Positions 53,513 to 64,000 of a DNA stretch of 64,000 nucleotides are shown here, piece by piece. Numbering within the stretch: position 1 is the stretch's first letter; each line of letters opens with the position of its first letter. The position numbers were made by a program, and so were the translations under genes. The notes under the pieces are model-generated. The model was not told the DNA's origin. It did no database searches and saw nothing but the letters and a program-made list of their open reading frames with translations. The stretch is from Ambrosia x helenae (taxonomy: Eukaryota; Streptophyta; Magnoliopsida; Asterales; Asteraceae), in contig JAUTDX010001433.1 in the NCBI GenBank assembly GCA_030844895.1, positions 1 to 64,000 of the forward strand. The letters run 5' to 3'.

Positions 53513-53602
53513 GATAACTCATAAAACTTACTTCTAATTCTTCGTGTGCACCTCTTGCTCGAGTGAAGTCTCTGTACAACTTTTTCGGTTCCTCAAGACA
53601 CT
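53513..53602 (-). pseudogene. Captured exon of unknown gene (copy 3 of 3)
   Basis: Minus-strand frame ECLEEPKKLYRDFTRARG, AHEELEVSFMSY, the third copy of the segment at 32190 and 34919. It is open here. The parent gene is not recognised. Confidence 0.55.
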
Positions 53603-53904
53603 CTGAAAAAAAAACCAAATTGGTATCAAATGATATGTCATGATGATGATGACAAACGATTCTGATGTGTAAAGTGAACATATGTGAAAGAATGACATAC
53701 ATGTTCAATCTTTATCATGGATCTATAATCGATCACCTTGGGTGACACCAAATAAAAAATCAATAGGTAAGTAGTGAAGATCCATTTTAAAGATAAATAA
53801 AAATATCTAACTGCTATTGACTAAAAAGGTTGTAGGATGATAGTTTTCATGTCTCCCGACTATTTTCTCTACTCATACATTATTTAAGTATCTATTTTAA
53901 TGAT

Positions 53905-55820
53905 TGATGATGGTAGATTTTAAGCTTCTAAACCTCTTTTCTTAAAATGTCAAGTTCTCGGCGTAAAGACCTAAAACTTGATGGAAAAGGCAATTAAATT
54001 AAAAGTAGTGGTGTGACACTTTCAAGTTTTAAATTTGTAAAATAAAACAATAATTACAAGAGGTTCTAAACCCACATAATAGGCAAGTGTACCTATAAAA
54101 TGTAGTATAGACACAAGTAAGTACCGAGTATCGAACCCAAAGACACGACTTCCCCTACTCAGTTTTAAGTTGCTTAAATAAAAGTAAAGATAAATCAAAG
54201 TGAGAAGAGAAGAAAGTAACAGGGAAGAAAATCAATATCCAAAGAAAAGTGTTTCTTAAGGATCCGACTTGTTTTAGCATGAATTAACAGTAATTACTTA
54301 ATTGAGTGATGTGTCCTAGGTGCGCATTACCGCATAACTCTAAAGTCGTTTTATGCTTTCATTTGTTATTTTGAGGGTCGTCCGGGTGTGGTAAGCTCAC
54401 CTCTCAACAATGAGCGAAGGAAATCCTGAGACCGTGTGAACTCATCCCCGAAAAAACCACCTCCCAATGTTGCGATATTGACATCTATCTACCCTAAAGT
54501 TTTATGAAAAACTTGCCGGCGGCCGGAGCATGGCCGAACAAGATATCACTTGACATTATAAAGGAGTCGTGGCTGGTTCGCACACGCTCATCCGCTATGA
54601 AAAAGTGATTGGTCTATTACTAATTGTGCGGCAATATAGTAATCGAAGAGAATAAAGACCGTTCTCTATCCAACACGGGTTCACAAATTCTTGGGTTGCA
54701 CCAAAGCTATCACATAGACCATGAAGCTAAGTCGCATGACCAAGTCTTGGCTTATCACTAGGACCAAGCACAAATGGGCCAATCTCAACACATGGAGTTA
54801 AGGTTAGCTTATAAGTGCGTTGGTTGTTACACTTCACGGTTACACTTATAAGTCCATCCACTTTCTATCAAAACACCTACAAGACCAAATACTAGTTGAT
54901 TGTTTAATTAATTCATTAAACAAAGTTAGAGTAAAAATAATTAAATGAAAACACAATGAACCACTCCATACTAAATATAAAACTATATAATCCATGCCAA
55001 AATAGACTTCACCCTAGCAACACTCTATGATCCTAGCCAAGAATTGGCATTACAATGAACTCACAAGATTGATTTGGGTAGTAAAACATAGTGAGGGTTG
55101 CTAGGGGATTTTGAGGTGTTTGGATGATCTTTAATGGTTTCTCTCAAAAGTCTCACAATCTAAGGACTTTATGGAGTGATGCCAAGCTCCAAAGGTCCCT
55201 TACAATACCCTAAGATAGTAAAAATGTGTGAGGGGGGGGGGGGGAACGGTTGGAATGGGATGATCAAAGTGTGGGGTGGAGGCCTCTATTTATAGGCAAA
55301 TCAGGGCATGCACGCCCGTGCTTCTTGATGTGGCACGCCCATGCTTGACAGCTGGTACTATTGCAGAGTCCTTTCGAGCAGAATCTGTTGGATGTCAGGT
55401 TGTGCACGCCCGTGCAGGTCAGTACACCTACCAGACTTGGTCGGTTGAAGCCTTGGGGAGCATGTATCAAGGTGCATGACCGTGCACAGGGGTGTGCACG
55501 CCCGTGCAGGCAGATACAGTTGACTTTTTGCTTGCTGCTGACTTGAAAATGTTGACTTGATGACCTCGGACAGTTGCACGGCTGTGCACGGCCGTAAGCA
55601 TGGTCATGCTGCATCTGACACAATTTCTAACTCTTCAATTCCTTTCCTTTTTGTGCCGTTTTGTGCCGTGTTTCACTTCTTTTCACTTTTCGACCTCAAA
55701 TCCTACAATTATCAACAAAGGAAAATAAATTATCATGATAAAACTAAAATAAAAGCATGATTTTGGCTATAAAACGGGTGAAAATATGTGCATAAAACAT
55801 GTTAAAATATTGGCACATCA
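53905..55820 (+). mobile_element. Solo LTR, 1.9 kb
   Basis: Starts TGATGATGG and ends GGCACATCA, so the tips are the inverted repeat TGATG/CATCA. Flanks ATGAT and ATAAT differ by one base. The homologous empty site is seen in the Helitron at 34069-35139, which confirms the borders. A TATA box, CTATTTATAGG, lies near 55287. The 3' part has repeated GCACGCCCGTGC motifs. A poly-G run is at 55234-55244. A fragment of the same LTR is at 18476-18765. Short ORFs inside are not supported. Confidence 0.9.
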
Positions 55821-55941
55821 ATAATCACCACATGCCAATCGATTTTTAAAGTACATACATTAAAAACGATCTAAGAGCCGTGCATGGTGTGGTGATTAAT
55901 TATCATTTATCAGCTAGAGATGTATTTGGTGTCTAAGAATC

Positions 55942-58694
55942 TGTAACAACCTGACCCGGTGGGGGCTGGTCGTTACGACAGTTTGGTAACAGACTTGCAC
56001 AACAGAAGCAACGATAACTAATATTTATTGTTTTTACAATTTCTAATTCAAAAAATATAATTACATAACTTAAATAAATAAGCTAATATTTTTGCAGGGA
56101 CGAAACGCGGCGGTCGTCGAAGCAGTTGATAAGGTGTGATCCGCTAGTCGATCCGATCTCTATCCTGCTTATCTCTAGAGGCTCTAACCGCAACACATAT
56201 AGCCGAATCTTCTAACCAGATAACCTCTAATCCGCTACTAGCAATCATATACCTCGCGGTTGCCATCCGTCCATTTGCAGTACCTGAACACATGCTTAAA
56301 AGAGTTTGGGTCATCAAATATGCTGGTGAGTCCGTGTAAGTAATAAGTGGATCCAAAACAGTTTAACAATTCGAAAACATGTTTACACAGTTTAACACAC
56401 GTGATGTACAAGCGACCCCTCAACCCTAACACTAGATCTATCTACTGCCATTATAGATCTACAAGGCATAATATATGCCGCAACGGTCTGCAGGCCTCAG
56501 TGGAGGGTTTCCCGGGCCCAACGTCCCGGGTCCACTGTGCGTGGGGGATTCCCCAAGTAGTACTACCCATATATTAAGCGGCTCACCTCTGAGTTAATGA
56601 GTGTCAGTATAATCCGGCAGCCAGTATCTTGTCACATCACAACAGTTTCTAAAAATGAAGCATGTATTCACCCCAAAACAGTTAAAACACGAAAAAGGGG
56701 AAGTACACGAACTCACCTTAGCACCATATCACATATCATTCCACGTCAAGATTCCATCTTCCATGTACTGGCAAGATCCTACTCAATGTTTATAAGCGTT
56801 AGTGCGTGTAACTACTCTTGCGGTTACACGTGTGGGCGGCTAGGACCTGTTACTATATTCATAGGTTATTTGTTACGCCTAGTGTGTTATGTTCCAATAA
56901 TGGCCTATTTCATTTATACGTTCTAATTATCCCTTAAATCCATATATTGCCATTTAAGTGACCGAATACTAATATCAATCGTCTTACTATACCTTTCGTT
57001 ATTGATTCGTCTATATCTTAATGGTTCCAAGAGTCCTTGTTTATATTCATTGTCTAGTCCCATTTATCGCATATAAGTCTTACTAGATAACCAAATGTTA
57101 CCATAGTCATTAATGCCATATGTGTTATCATCGTCTATTCAACTACGTATGATCCTCTTAAATGGTTAATGATCATAATACACATAATTATCCAATGCGC
57201 CCTTAGGTTATATATATGCAAGAGTCGTCTTATGTCCCAAGATATTGTACATCCTAGATGTGTCATCATATCCTTATCGTCGTTGTCGAGGTTATTAGTC
57301 CAAGTTCTCAACACATATCATCTATTAATATATTTACCATTTATATTGGTTCACAATATTAGCTTATATAGTTCATTCTCGTTCGATATTGCTTAGTTTC
57401 CTAAGTCGAGTCCCACACGTATAATATAATATATATAAAAATAACTATCTTCGAGTCGTCGTGTTATACCTCGATGTTTTACTGCTGTTGACCAGGTTAA
57501 CTGGTCGTTGACCAACTGTACTCGGGTCTTGACCCGTACCCACCACGCCATCACCATCAATACTCCAACAATCCGTCACCAACACTACAACTCCAAACAC
57601 CCGAGACCACTACGACCATCTTAACCCAATCGACTAACCTATAATATTACCTTTTAACAATCATCCCCTCCGCCACCACTGTGACCGTAACCACTACTGA
57701 TCCCACCTCCGAATTAACATCTCAACAACCCCTAACCAGAACCATCTATTGACAACAATAACAACAGCCGCAACCATATCTACTTGAACAGATCGGTTTC
57801 TATAATCACTTCAACAGCCCTCAAATCATTACACTAACTTGATATAGTTGAAAGTTATGGTTAATCCTCATCGGAACCCTAATCGGAACCCAAACCTCCG
57901 CCGCTACCATCCGATAACAACACCACAGCCTCCACCGTACACCACCCAATCACAACCAGATCCGCCGCCGTCCGTCGTCTTCCTCTGTCGTCGGACTGGA
58001 AAGGGGCCAGCCAGAAGCCACGGCCTGTGGCTCCTTCTCCTTCTGATCTACCTTCCCACTCTCTCGATACTTTCTCTCTCTACTGCTCTCTTTCTCTTCT
58101 CTGCTCGACTCTCTTTCTCTCTCTCTAGCTTCTCTACGTCTAAAGGATGAGTGTGGGGGTGGGTGTGAGATAGTCGAAAGGTGGGAGGGTTGGATGTTGT
58201 TGTTGCCGCTAGAACTTCGCCGGAGCTCCGCCATCACGGTGGCAAGAGTCATCCGGCCCTTACTCCTTTCTCTCTCTCTTACAAGCAGGTGTGTGTGTTA
58301 ATAAAAGTGGTGGGTTGATGGGTGGGTTTGGGGTTTTATAGTAGGAGGGTTTTAATGGTTTTTAATAAAACCATTCATGGTTTTGGTCATGGGTTGGCAT
58401 CATATGGGGAGGACAAGTGTCCTCCCCTAGTGACTCATCGCATAAGTCGGATGGGTTCGTTAACGGGTGTCGGTTCCGTCTTGTGTTGCGTATCGGTTCA
58501 GTTACATATCACACTCTCGTGTATAATAACTTAATTATAATAGTTCGGGTTTTAGTAACGCGTAATATTATTTTCCATGTCAAATAATTATATGACTCGC
58601 CAGTTCAACTTCGTATTCGTTGTGCATTATTATTTTATTGCTATAATAATTTTTAGACGCTAAAAATTTTGAGCCCTAGGTCCGGGGTGTTACA
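55942..58694 (-). mobile_element. Solo LTR, 2.75 kb, TGTAACACCC type
   Basis: Minus-strand start TGTAACACCCCGGACC (58694), end GGTCAGGTTGTTACA (55942), with GAATC on both sides (55937-55941, 58695-58699), an exact 5-bp duplication. A TATA box, ACTATAAAACCCC, lies near 58338 on the minus strand, followed by a C/T-rich leader. Length and TGTAACACCC start fit the long LTRs of chromovirus-type Gypsy elements. None of the ORFs inside (for example 57848-58150) shows a domain. Confidence 0.9.
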
Positions 58695-59181
58695 GAATCA
58701 TAGGCTACATCTAACCAGCTTATCAACCTTTGTAATTAATGTTCCTAGAACACTAATTAAAATACAAAAAATTATATTCTTAACAAACCGACTGTATCTG
58801 TGAATATATATCTAGTTAGCGGGTTCTTATATATAATAGTAGATTCAGAAACATGTATACTATCTTAACACAATTAGTGACTTGCCTAGAAATGATTGAC
58901 GAATTACCTGAACATATTGTGTTTTTTTCTGCATGAACAAAAATTCACTAAAAAAGTCATTTTTATAGCACTATGGTACTCGTTGGAAAGATAATAAAAC
59001 ACTTGTTAATTTAGTGTAATTTTTTTTTAAAATGTCATATATAATAGTTATTAACGTTTAAAAATGTGGAGGAAAGTGCATGTGTCATGCACATGGGAGA
59101 GAAAAAACTTTTAGAGGGAAATTAAGGGGAGGATGGCATCACCAAGTGACGTGCGTCATACTAATTTTCTTTTATTATATA

Positions 59182-59818
59182 CTACGTTGTATCCCGGGAG
59201 CTTCTCGGGATAGAAAAATCTAATATACGTGACAAAATGTGTGTTATTATGTAGCATATAAATTAATATACTATAATATGAGAAATCAATAATTTTAATC
59301 ATGTGAATAAGAATGAAAATGTATATTAAAGAGAAAATGTATGTTTGGATAAGGAGCAGGGGCATAAGCAATCATTACAGGGCGTGATTGAGGCAGTGAT
59401 TTTGAAGGCGTGGCTTTTTTAGACACGACTGGCTTTAACCTATTCTACTCTTGATGAAAACGGAACTTTCATTTACAGTTTCATTTATTGTAAAAATATC
59501 ATTAGAAACTTATGTATCACACGGTTCATAGCATTTTTTTATTTATTATTAGGTTAAAAAAATTTAATACTAAATGAGGTTATATGAATAGAATATTAAA
59601 TGGTTTTTTATAAGCAGAAATATTAAAAGAATTAGTTAAAAAATAAATATTAAATAAATAAGACATGAACGTGAAATATGATTTAATCATATTATTTCAT
59701 ATGAGAGAGAATTGAGATAATCATAGGTTTTATTTATTATATACTAAAGTAATAGTAAAGATAAATATAAATATAGTAAAGTAATAATAAAGATAAAGAT
59801 AAAGATAATGATAATGAT
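59182..59818 (-). mobile_element. Helitron-like remnant
   Basis: The left edge on the minus strand is TCCCGAGAAGCTCCCGGGAT, ACAACGTAGT: a Helitron 3' hairpin with GTAGT in place of CTAGT. The 5' end is not clear. Sequence at 59819-59860 (GGACACATGTTATTTGGTGA) resembles the 5' end of the Helitron at 34069. No ORF. Confidence 0.5.
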
Positions 59819-60006
59819 GTGGACACATGTTATTTGGTGAGGTCATCCCCACCCTCAGAAGGTATTAAACCAAACGTATGTGAATTGTGCCTGTAAAACC
59901 GATTATGGCAATGAAATGGATAAGTAACTAGATGACAGTTGTGGGTTAAGATAGATGACTCTCAAGTGATAGAGAGCACAATCTCGATAAAACTGTTCAT
60001 GCCAAC

Positions 60007-60168
60007 AGTCTGTATATGAATGAAAGGTAGGAATGAAATGTTTGAATCCGTAGGTAAGCACGGATCAAACCAATATGAATGAAAGGTAGGAATGAAAAGT
60101 TTGAATCCATAAGTAAGTATGGATCAAACCTATATGAATGAAAGGTAGGAATGAAAAGTCTGAATCCA
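60007..60168. repeat. 59-bp tandem array, left part
   Basis: Three units of the form TATGAATGAAAGGTAGGAAT, GAAAAGTTTGAATCCATAAG, TAAGTATGGATCAAACC. The array resumes at 63806 with units in the same orientation, and the LTR insertion lies within one unit. Confidence 0.92.
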
Positions 60169-63100
60169 TGTGACAATCGGTAGAAATCCAGGTACTAACC
60201 GTACGTATATAATGACTGTGAATATGGTTACTCATGATGTGTTAAATTTACTATGGCAATAATTGAAGGAATGTTATTGGAAATTAATATTGTTTAAAAT
60301 ATTATGGGGATTTTTAGTATCATATAGTCATAAATTACCGTATTAAGCCTTGGTGAAAACCCGACATAAGGTAGAAAGTCTAGTTTAATCGTAATACGTG
60401 GTCCGGCGTGTCAAGATATTCTATGGATGAGTGTGATTATTATTATTGAGTAAAAGGGTGAAAACTTTAGGTAATTAAGGTTTGTAAGTTTTTATACAAG
60501 TAAAGTTGTGTATATTATGGTTAAGTTTTTATAAAAAAATAAACAAATAATATACCCAACCCCACCCCCCTCTCGGCCGACCCCACCCCATCACCACATA
60601 ATAATATTAAGTTTATATTTATTATTATTAAGCCTAATCATTGGCTATTTAAGGGATGTGTCATCCCAAGATCTTCCCAATCTTCCACTCCAGTCACCTT
60701 CACTCTCTCTCATTCTCTTACACTCCACCAAAAACCATCCAACTCCCTTTCCTCTTCCCCTTATAACCGAAAACCCTCCCGATCCCCATTATTCTTCATA
60801 TTCTGATCATATCATCATCAAAATGTGCAAGAATACTTGAAGGTTTTAACCTCTTGGGTGATTAGAAGGTTTTAAAGGTTCAAGAACTAGAAGTTTAGAA
60901 GGAAAAACCCACAAGTTGATACTAAGGTGAGTATAAAACTAAAACTATTTCAATATTTTTAGTATTTACATAAGTATTCACCAAATAAACAAAGGTTTTT
61001 CAATCTAAAACTAATGGGGAAATGAAAAGAGTATGTGTATGTATAATATGTATGTATGCGTGAATTGTATGTGTGTGTGTAGCGTGTGTGTGTGTGCGTG
61101 GGTGTATAGTGTGTGTTTGTGTGTATAGAGTAATTATTTTGATGTTTTGATGGTTATTATGCTAAGATCTTTCATGTTTGGACACATGCAAGAAGGTTTA
61201 AGGATGATAAGAAATCTGAATATTTACTTAACATTAAAGGGATTACTAACTTAGATAAATGAGATAATGGATGATTTAGATGAAAGATGACTCTTGGACT
61301 CTCATGGACTTGAAATGGACCTTGATAAGACATAAGTTGTGATGATATTAAGTATGAAATCAGATCTGATTGTAGTAAAGTTTTAAGGGATTTAATAAAC
61401 TTAAACTAGTACAAAATAAGCTTTGATAGGATCTACATGATTAAGAAGCCTTGCATGTACGATCGGAACCCATTTTTCGGCTTTAAAAGGGAAAAAAACT
61501 AAGCTTTAAAGGAAGAATCTTTAAACTGATTTAGAACAGATTTTTATAGCTTATTTTAGTGTTAAATAAGGTATTATAAGGTTAACATGAAATACTTGAG
61601 GTTAAAACTTAAGAATAATGACTAAGAACGCGTAAAAACGCTTGATATCGATGAAATTGTGCACTAGGAACGCATGCAAGTAGATCTTATGTAAACTGAT
61701 TATTTAAGTGAAAATGTAGCATATTAAGCATGAATCAAGGTATATTAGGTGTTTACCTTGATAAGGGGCGCTTACAATGCGAAACTATGCCCGAAAAGTG
61801 GCCCGAAACATAGATTTAAGGCATAAAATGTTAAGAGTTTGTAGCATGACTTGAATAGCAATTATAAGGTTGATACATGGATTAGATATTTGTCTTATGA
61901 CATAACTAGGAGCTATATAAGAATCATGAGGAGATATGGAAAATGCGTAGACAAGTGATATGAAACTTGTATAAGTAAGCCCTAGTATGTGAATCGGTGC
62001 TTAGGATTGAATTGCATGTTGAGGATTAGTTGTTAGTAACAATATGTGAAGCTTGGGATGTTAGATAAACTAGGGGTGAGCAAAATTAACCATAACCGAC
62101 ATAACCGAACCATAATCGACATAACCGAACTGATTTTAACCGATAACCAACATAACCAATGGTTATGGTTATGAAATTTCTTTAACCGACCGAGTGGTTA
62201 TGGTTATGGTTTTGAAGCTTTGGTTAACCAATATAACCGAACCGAACTTATATTGTTAAGTTTATGTAAATAGATTTATGTTCTATATTAACTATATAGA
62301 AGGTTTTTTTACTATAATAAAAGTATGTTATTAACAAAATGATATTGATGTAGTATTCTTTTTTTTTTTTATGATGAATTAAACTTGTAACCAAGGGGTT
62401 AAATACATTTTGTTAATATCTTATTAAAAGGGATCCCACATTGGTACTTTAACTAGAAAGTGTAGTCTTGATTAACTTATAAATAATAACCCAAGCAAGT
62501 CTATCATTGTAGGTTCTAAGTTTTTAAGACCATGGGCTTTTAATTTTATAATTTAGCCAAAAGTTAGCTTTAGTTGATTTTTTTGGTTAATAACCGAAAT
62601 AACCATAAACCGATTAACCATAACCGAAGTTTGGTTATGGTTATGGTTACGAAAATCCCATAACCGAAATAGCGGTTATGGTTATGCTTAATGGTAAAAA
62701 CCGACCCAAACCGACCCATGCACACCCCTAAGATAAACTATGCAATGGTTAGATATAGCCGCTCGTCACATGTCACCAATGGGGTTAATAGGGTAAGGGA
62801 TAACTAAAATCCGGGATTTAATTGGTTTACTAAGTCAAATAATTTGGTGGATAACTTAATTAGACTTTAGAATGGTTATTAAATCGACTACGATATGTGA
62901 GGTGATTTTAGGTGAAGGATTGTGATCGGATTGGAAATCTCACAGGATTATTTGCACTAAGGTGAGTTCAGGCCCCATTTCTTTTAAATGTTTTATACGA
63001 AGCAGTGGAATTAACATGCTTGTATGATACGATAGACTATAAATTTAGAATATTTGATGCCCTTTGGTTTGTGTACCGGTGGTACGTTTCAAAGCATAAC

Positions 63101-63805
63101 GCCAGTGTCAACTGGAAGGTTGCCACTCGCCCTCCCCGCACATCTTAATCATTAGCCTTCAGATAAGGCCGTTGTTTATGTTATAGTACTATTGGGTTGA
63201 CGCCCCCGTTTTTCATGATCCGACGGCTCGGATCTAATTGGAAAATGAACGTAACCTTCACAAGCCCCCCTTGGATAAGAAGGGCACCCCGGGAACAAAG
63301 TTATGGATTGGTTAAGAGCCCTCGGTTACATCATACTTGTAGACTTTCGCGACTCTACTTGATTCTATTATTAGCACTAATAGATCATATGTTTTTACTA
63401 AACTTAAATGTTTACTATTAGTCATAAACCTGTGAACTCGCCAACATTTTGTTGATGTTTTTAAGCATGTTTTTCAGGTACTGATGCATACGGTATATGA
63501 GAGTGGTTTGGCTAGGACACTACTGTGGACATGATGTTGGGACCTAATAATAATGATAACTTTATCGAAAAACTATGTTTTTACTTGTGTTTGTAATACA
63601 ATATTAACCTTTATTTTCGCTTCATCTTGGTAAAACTTGTTTTTTGTTTTAAACAATGCTCGTTTATTACGAACTAAAACAATGTTTCACTAAAGGGTAT
63701 TAGCAAGATGTCCACACGTAACTTTATGTGATCCGCTAAACCTTGTGGTAACAACTTCCGTTACCTCACGACTTGCCTTCCGCTGTGCGCTGTCGGGGTA
63801 TGACA
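60169..63805 (+). mobile_element. Solo LTR of about 3.0 kb, containing a hAT-type element
   Basis: Starts TGTGACAATCGG and ends CGGGGTATGACA, with ATCCA on both sides (60164-60168, 63806-63810). TGTGACA/TGTCATACCCC ends and the long size fit a chromovirus-type Gypsy LTR. A weak TATA (GGCTATTTAAGGG) lies at 60643, followed by a C/T-rich leader and a GTGAGT at about 60926, suggesting a spliced leader. Net length without the inner element is about 2.97 kb. No coding region. I could not exclude that the promoter is on the other strand. Confidence 0.85.
62071..62730. mobile_element. hAT-type element with AACCGATAACC arrays
   Basis: Perfect 8-bp duplication AGATAAAC (62063-62070, 62731-62738). Ends TAGGGGTGAGCA and TGCACACCCCTA. 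Arms are filled with AACCATAACCGA / TCGGTTATGGTT in both orientations around an AT-rich centre (62250-62570). No transposase. Same structure as 52657-53349 but a different arm motif. Confidence 0.92.
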
Positions 63806-64000
63806 ATCCATTAGTAAGTATGGATCAAACCTATATGAATGAAAGGTATGAATGAATATTTGAATCCATAAGTAAGTATGGATCAACCTATATTAATGAA
63901 AGGTATGAATGAAAATTTTGAATCCATAAGTATGGATCAAACCTATATGAATGAAAGGAATGACTGAAAAGTTTGAATCCAAAAGTAAGTATAGATCAAA
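63806..64000. repeat. 59-bp tandem array, right part
   Basis: Continuation of the array at 60007-60168: about three and a half units, some 57 bp or shorter through small deletions. It runs off the end of the window, so the true array length is unknown. Confidence 0.92.

Larger units (their letters stand above)
53399..59180 (-). mobile_element. Helitron split by two solo LTRs (about 1.1 kb without them)
   Basis: Its 3' end on the minus strand is TTTCAAAGAATAAACTAG before T (the hairpin is partly decayed). The body corresponds to the reverse complement of the Helitron at 34069-35139, in order: exon-like segment (53513-53602), GTGACACC region, the AAGTAGTGAAGATCCATTTT segment, then after the first LTR the ATAATCACCACATG segment, and after the second the CACTATGGTACTCGTTGGAA block (58965). 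The 5' end merges with the next Helitron at about 59180. Confidence 0.78.

Noticed and set aside
55264..55623. 119-codon Cys/His-rich minus-strand ORF
   Set aside because: Lies fully inside a solo LTR; Cys and His come from repeated CACGCCCGTGC motifs.
56144..56432. Minus-strand ORFs near the right-hand end of a Gypsy LTR
   Set aside because: Inside a solo LTR with exact borders; no domain visible.
57848..58252. Two 100-codon antisense ORFs
   Set aside because: Both lie in the C/T-rich leader region of a solo LTR and show low-complexity Ser/Leu or Arg/Glu composition.

Overview
This is 64 kb of plant nuclear DNA. The evidence is one spliced NAC transcription-factor gene, plant-type Copia, Gypsy, MULE, hAT, Harbinger, Helitron, LINE and SINE elements, and a scrambled piece of plastid-like DNA. 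It is AT-rich and almost all transposon. The repeat style (long solo LTRs, MULEs fused to an OTU domain, Helitrons ending in a CCCGGG-type hairpin plus CTAGT) suggests a large-genome eudicot. Asteraceae is my guess; nothing in the window proves it.

Layout. 1-6.6 kb: tandem repeats, a hAT-like element with self-complementary arrays, a Harbinger-type element with a Pro-rich ORF, and a tandem duplication. 6.6-11.8 kb: a decayed Harbinger transposon (TAA at both ends) holding a SINE, about 2 kb of rearranged organelle DNA (ndhH, psaA/psaB, ndhI, trnM, 23S rRNA), a solo Copia LTR and a hAT element carrying a tRNA-Asn-like sequence. 12-13.3 kb: Copia pol relic. 13.6-18.5 kb: a MULE pseudogene (FAR1 finger, DDE transposase, OTU protease domain) between palindrome-rich ends. 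18.5-24.3 kb: reverse-strand Gypsy relic with insertions. 25.1-27.0 kb: the only intact host-type gene, a three-exon NAC gene (332 aa) on the minus strand. 28.9-30.8 kb: hAT with perfect 8-bp target duplication. 31.9-39.3 kb: Helitrons, one carrying exons of an auxilin-type J-domain gene. 39.4-42.9 kb: a three-level nest (TIR element, solo LTR, ORF1-only LINE). 45-59 kb: more Helitrons, a very young 1.6-kb LTR element with a 396-aa ORF of unknown function, and two long solo LTRs. 60-64 kb: a 59-bp tandem array split by a 3.6-kb solo LTR that itself contains a hAT element.

Only the NAC gene looks like a working cellular gene. The strongest candidates for something new are the compact LTR element with the orphan ORF (50.8-52.4 kb), the two hAT elements that carry different tRNA-like cassettes at the same internal position, the three hAT-type elements whose arms are built from different self-complementary motifs, and two MULE introns that look as if they arose by short tandem duplication.
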